Shown here piece after piece: positions 62,642 to 64,000 of a stretch of 64,000 bases of DNA (positions are counted from its first letter, which is position 1; every line of letters starts with the position of its first letter). Location: positions 146,001 to 210,000 of the forward strand of contig JACVTC010000070.1 of the NCBI GenBank assembly GCA_016946835.1. The letters are read 5' to 3'. The translations under genes were made by a program, and so were the position numbers. This stretch comes from Neocallimastix lanati (nom. inval.) (Eukaryota; Neocallimastigomycota; Neocallimastigomycetes; Neocallimastigales; Neocallimastigaceae). A model generated the notes under the pieces. That model worked only from the letters and a program-made list of their open reading frames with translations. It searched no databases and was not told where the DNA came from.

Positions 62642-63212
62642 AAATAAAAATAGAATAAAATTAGTTTATAATAGTTAATTAACACAAGTTTAATTATTAA
62701 TAAAAAATAATAAAATATTAGTTTTTATTTACAAACTTAATTAATACAAATAAATTTAAAAAATATAAAATACAAAAAACAAAAAATTACAAACAAAAAA
62801 GCAGAAAACAAAAAAATTAAACGCATTCTTATAAAAATATCAAGAGTTTTATTTATTAATAATACTCCTATTTTTAATGTAAAATTTATTAATAATCTTA
62901 ATATTTACCTAATTTGATAAAATTTAAATAGCTTTTTATTTTTTTTTTTTTAAAATATCAATTTTTTTTTTATAAATTAAAAAAAAAACTATATTAATTT
63001 ATAGAAAAATTAAAAAAAAAAGTTATTTATTATTAGAATATGTAAATATTATGAGTACATTAGTAAATTATTAGTCTTTTATAATAATATTAATAATCTG
63101 AAAAAGTATTTTTAAAATTTAAGAACTTAAATTTCAATATAAATATTTTCAATTACCCAAGTTTAACAATTAATTTTATTATATAGTATTAATAATAAAT
63201 TTAATAATAAAA
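57906..63212. other. Intergenic AT desert
   Basis: Over 5 kb without a convincing gene. It holds (AAAT)n arrays at 58114-58160 and 60104-60147 and many A/T homopolymers. A stretch at 58860-59330 is slightly richer in G and contains a weak duplicated segment (GTAGCGGAACTCATGAAGAG near 58984 and GTCGGAACTAATGTAAGTGA near 59154). It might be an old gene relic, but stops interrupt every frame. Confidence 0.5.
61303..61411 (-). repeat. 70-bp dispersed repeat between poly(A) and poly(T), copy 2
   Basis: On the minus strand 61390-61321 matches 48830-48899 with about four differences. On the plus strand it is preceded by 18 A (61303-61320) and followed by about 21 T, so the boundary structure is the same as in copy 1. 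Confidence 0.8.
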
Positions 63213-64000
63213 ATGAATGAAACTAAATTAATTAATTTTGATGTTATTAGTATTAAATCAACAAAACCTTCGCTGTTAATAAAACCGTTAAATTCATTTA
63301 ATGGTACAATAAAGGGTGAATCCAAATCAGAAAACATTAATAAGTCTATAGAGTCATTATCATGTGAAAAAACTATAGATTATATTGCTTCATCTACTTC
63401 TAAAATAATTGATAATACATCAGTAACGAATAGTGTAAATCAAATACTTAATAATTCTATAAGTCGTGAAAAATTAGAAATAAGTTCATCAATTAAAGAA
63501 ACTTTAAAATGTCAAAAAAGTAATAATTGCATAACAAATCAAGCCAGTGAAAGTAAAAACTTAAGATTGGAAAAAGAATCCTCAAATTCTTCTCTTTTAC
63601 TACCTGTTAAATGTATTTCCATTGGTGTTTTAAATAATAATGAAATTATGGATATAAATGATACTAGTACAATTAGTAATGAAGTAATGACAATATCTTC
63701 AGAGGATGAAGGAGTAATAGTACATAAAGCAAATTCTGAAACATCTGAAACAACTTTAAATCAATCTCAACCACCTTTAATTATTCCTTCTTGTTTTGAA
63801 GGTACTAAGGCCTTTAGACTTTCAACAGGAACTATAGGATTACGTAGATCTATTTCATCGACATCACCTACATCACCTTCATCATCATTATCATCAATGA
63901 TTAATACATCTTCTAATAATCCTTTATTTACACCTAGATCGTACTCCCCCCTTGCTTTTGTTGATGATTCGAATAATACTTCACCCTTAAGAAATACTAT
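63213..64000 (+). CDS. Unrecognised Ser/Asn-rich protein, 5' part only
   Basis: An open frame from ATG at 63213 (MNETKLINFDVISIKSTKPS) runs uninterrupted for 262 codons to the window edge and therefore lacks its stop. The sequence is Ser/Thr/Asn-rich and probably disordered. Near residues 190-230 it becomes more complex (PPLIIPSCFEGTKAFRLSTG, then TIGLRRSIS). A Ser/Pro block follows (STSPTSPSSSLSSM) and then NPLFTPRSYSPLAFVDD, with several SP/TP sites for proline-directed kinases. The frame has non-repetitive codon use unlike the desert upstream, which supports a real gene. No family is recognised. Confidence 0.75.
   Translation, partial: MNETKLINFDVISIKSTKPSLLIKPLNSFNGTIKGESKSENINKSIESLSCEKTIDYIASSTSKIIDNTSVTNSVNQILNNSISREKLEISSSIKETLKCQKSNNCITNQASESKNLRLEKESSNSSLLLPVKCISIGVLNNNEIMDINDTSTISNEVMTISSEDEGVIVHKANSETSETTLNQSQPPLIIPSCFEGTKAFRLSTGTIGLRRSISSTSPTSPSSSLSSMINTSSNNPLFTPRSYSPLAFVDDSNNTSPLRNT

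Overview
The window is nuclear DNA of a very A+T-rich, intron-bearing fungus, most likely an anaerobic gut fungus (Neocallimastigomycota). Supporting signs are intergenic DNA built almost wholly of A/T runs and TTA/TAAAA/AATAAAT repeats, short AT-rich GT..AG introns, Asn-rich low-complexity proteins, an ER BiP ending in HDEL, and a GPI-type expansin-like wall protein. A dictyostelid would share the base composition and Asn tracts and cannot be formally excluded from sequence alone. I see no bacterial-type operons, rRNA genes, functional tRNA genes or CRISPR arrays.

Layout. 1-5.4 kb: a 2-kb TAAAA minisatellite, a GC-richer relic zone and a tRNA-derived SINE-like repeat. 5.4-10.3 kb (+): SEC31, 5 exons. 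11.8-12.7 kb (+): acidic ribosomal stalk protein P1, 4 exons. 13.5-17.1 kb: decayed APE-type non-LTR retrotransposon (LINE) copies with a nested minus-strand insertion. 18.0-22.6 kb (-): Asn-rich C2H2 zinc-finger protein, 4 exons. 25.3-29.1 kb (-): SERRATE/ARS2, 9 exons. 31.7-33.0 kb (-): secreted, probably GPI-anchored double-psi beta-barrel (expansin-like) protein, 3 exons. 33-39.9 kb: AT desert with a heptanucleotide satellite. 39.9-41.9 kb (+): BiP/Kar2, one exon. 42.6-51.9 kb: a pile of at least eight broken LINE copies. 53.6-57.0 kb (+): ankyrin plus Ser/Arg-rich protein, 5 exons. 57-63.2 kb: AT desert with a second SINE-like copy and a second copy of a 70-bp repeat. 63.2 kb to the end (+): start of an unrecognised Ser/Asn-rich gene that runs off the window.

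I built the spliced gene models by hand from GT..AG sites. In every multi-exon gene the exon lengths sum to a multiple of three and each junction keeps the family's expected residues. The host genes cover COPII export (SEC31), the ribosome (P1), ER folding (BiP), RNA processing (ARS2), transcription (C2H2) and the cell surface; they are separately transcribed and form no cluster.

The most interesting signal is at 16488-16787. A 300-bp minus-strand insertion inside an older LINE is flanked by a 12-bp target duplication. It joins a LINE 3' tail to a 118-bp, almost identical copy of the start of an ARS2 intron located 12 kb away in this same window, with microhomology at both seams. Other leads are a 17-bp GC-rich block conserved across otherwise divergent LINE 3' ends, a shared LINE 3'-terminal motif, a dispersed tRNA-derived SINE, and a 70-bp repeat bounded by poly(A) and poly(T).
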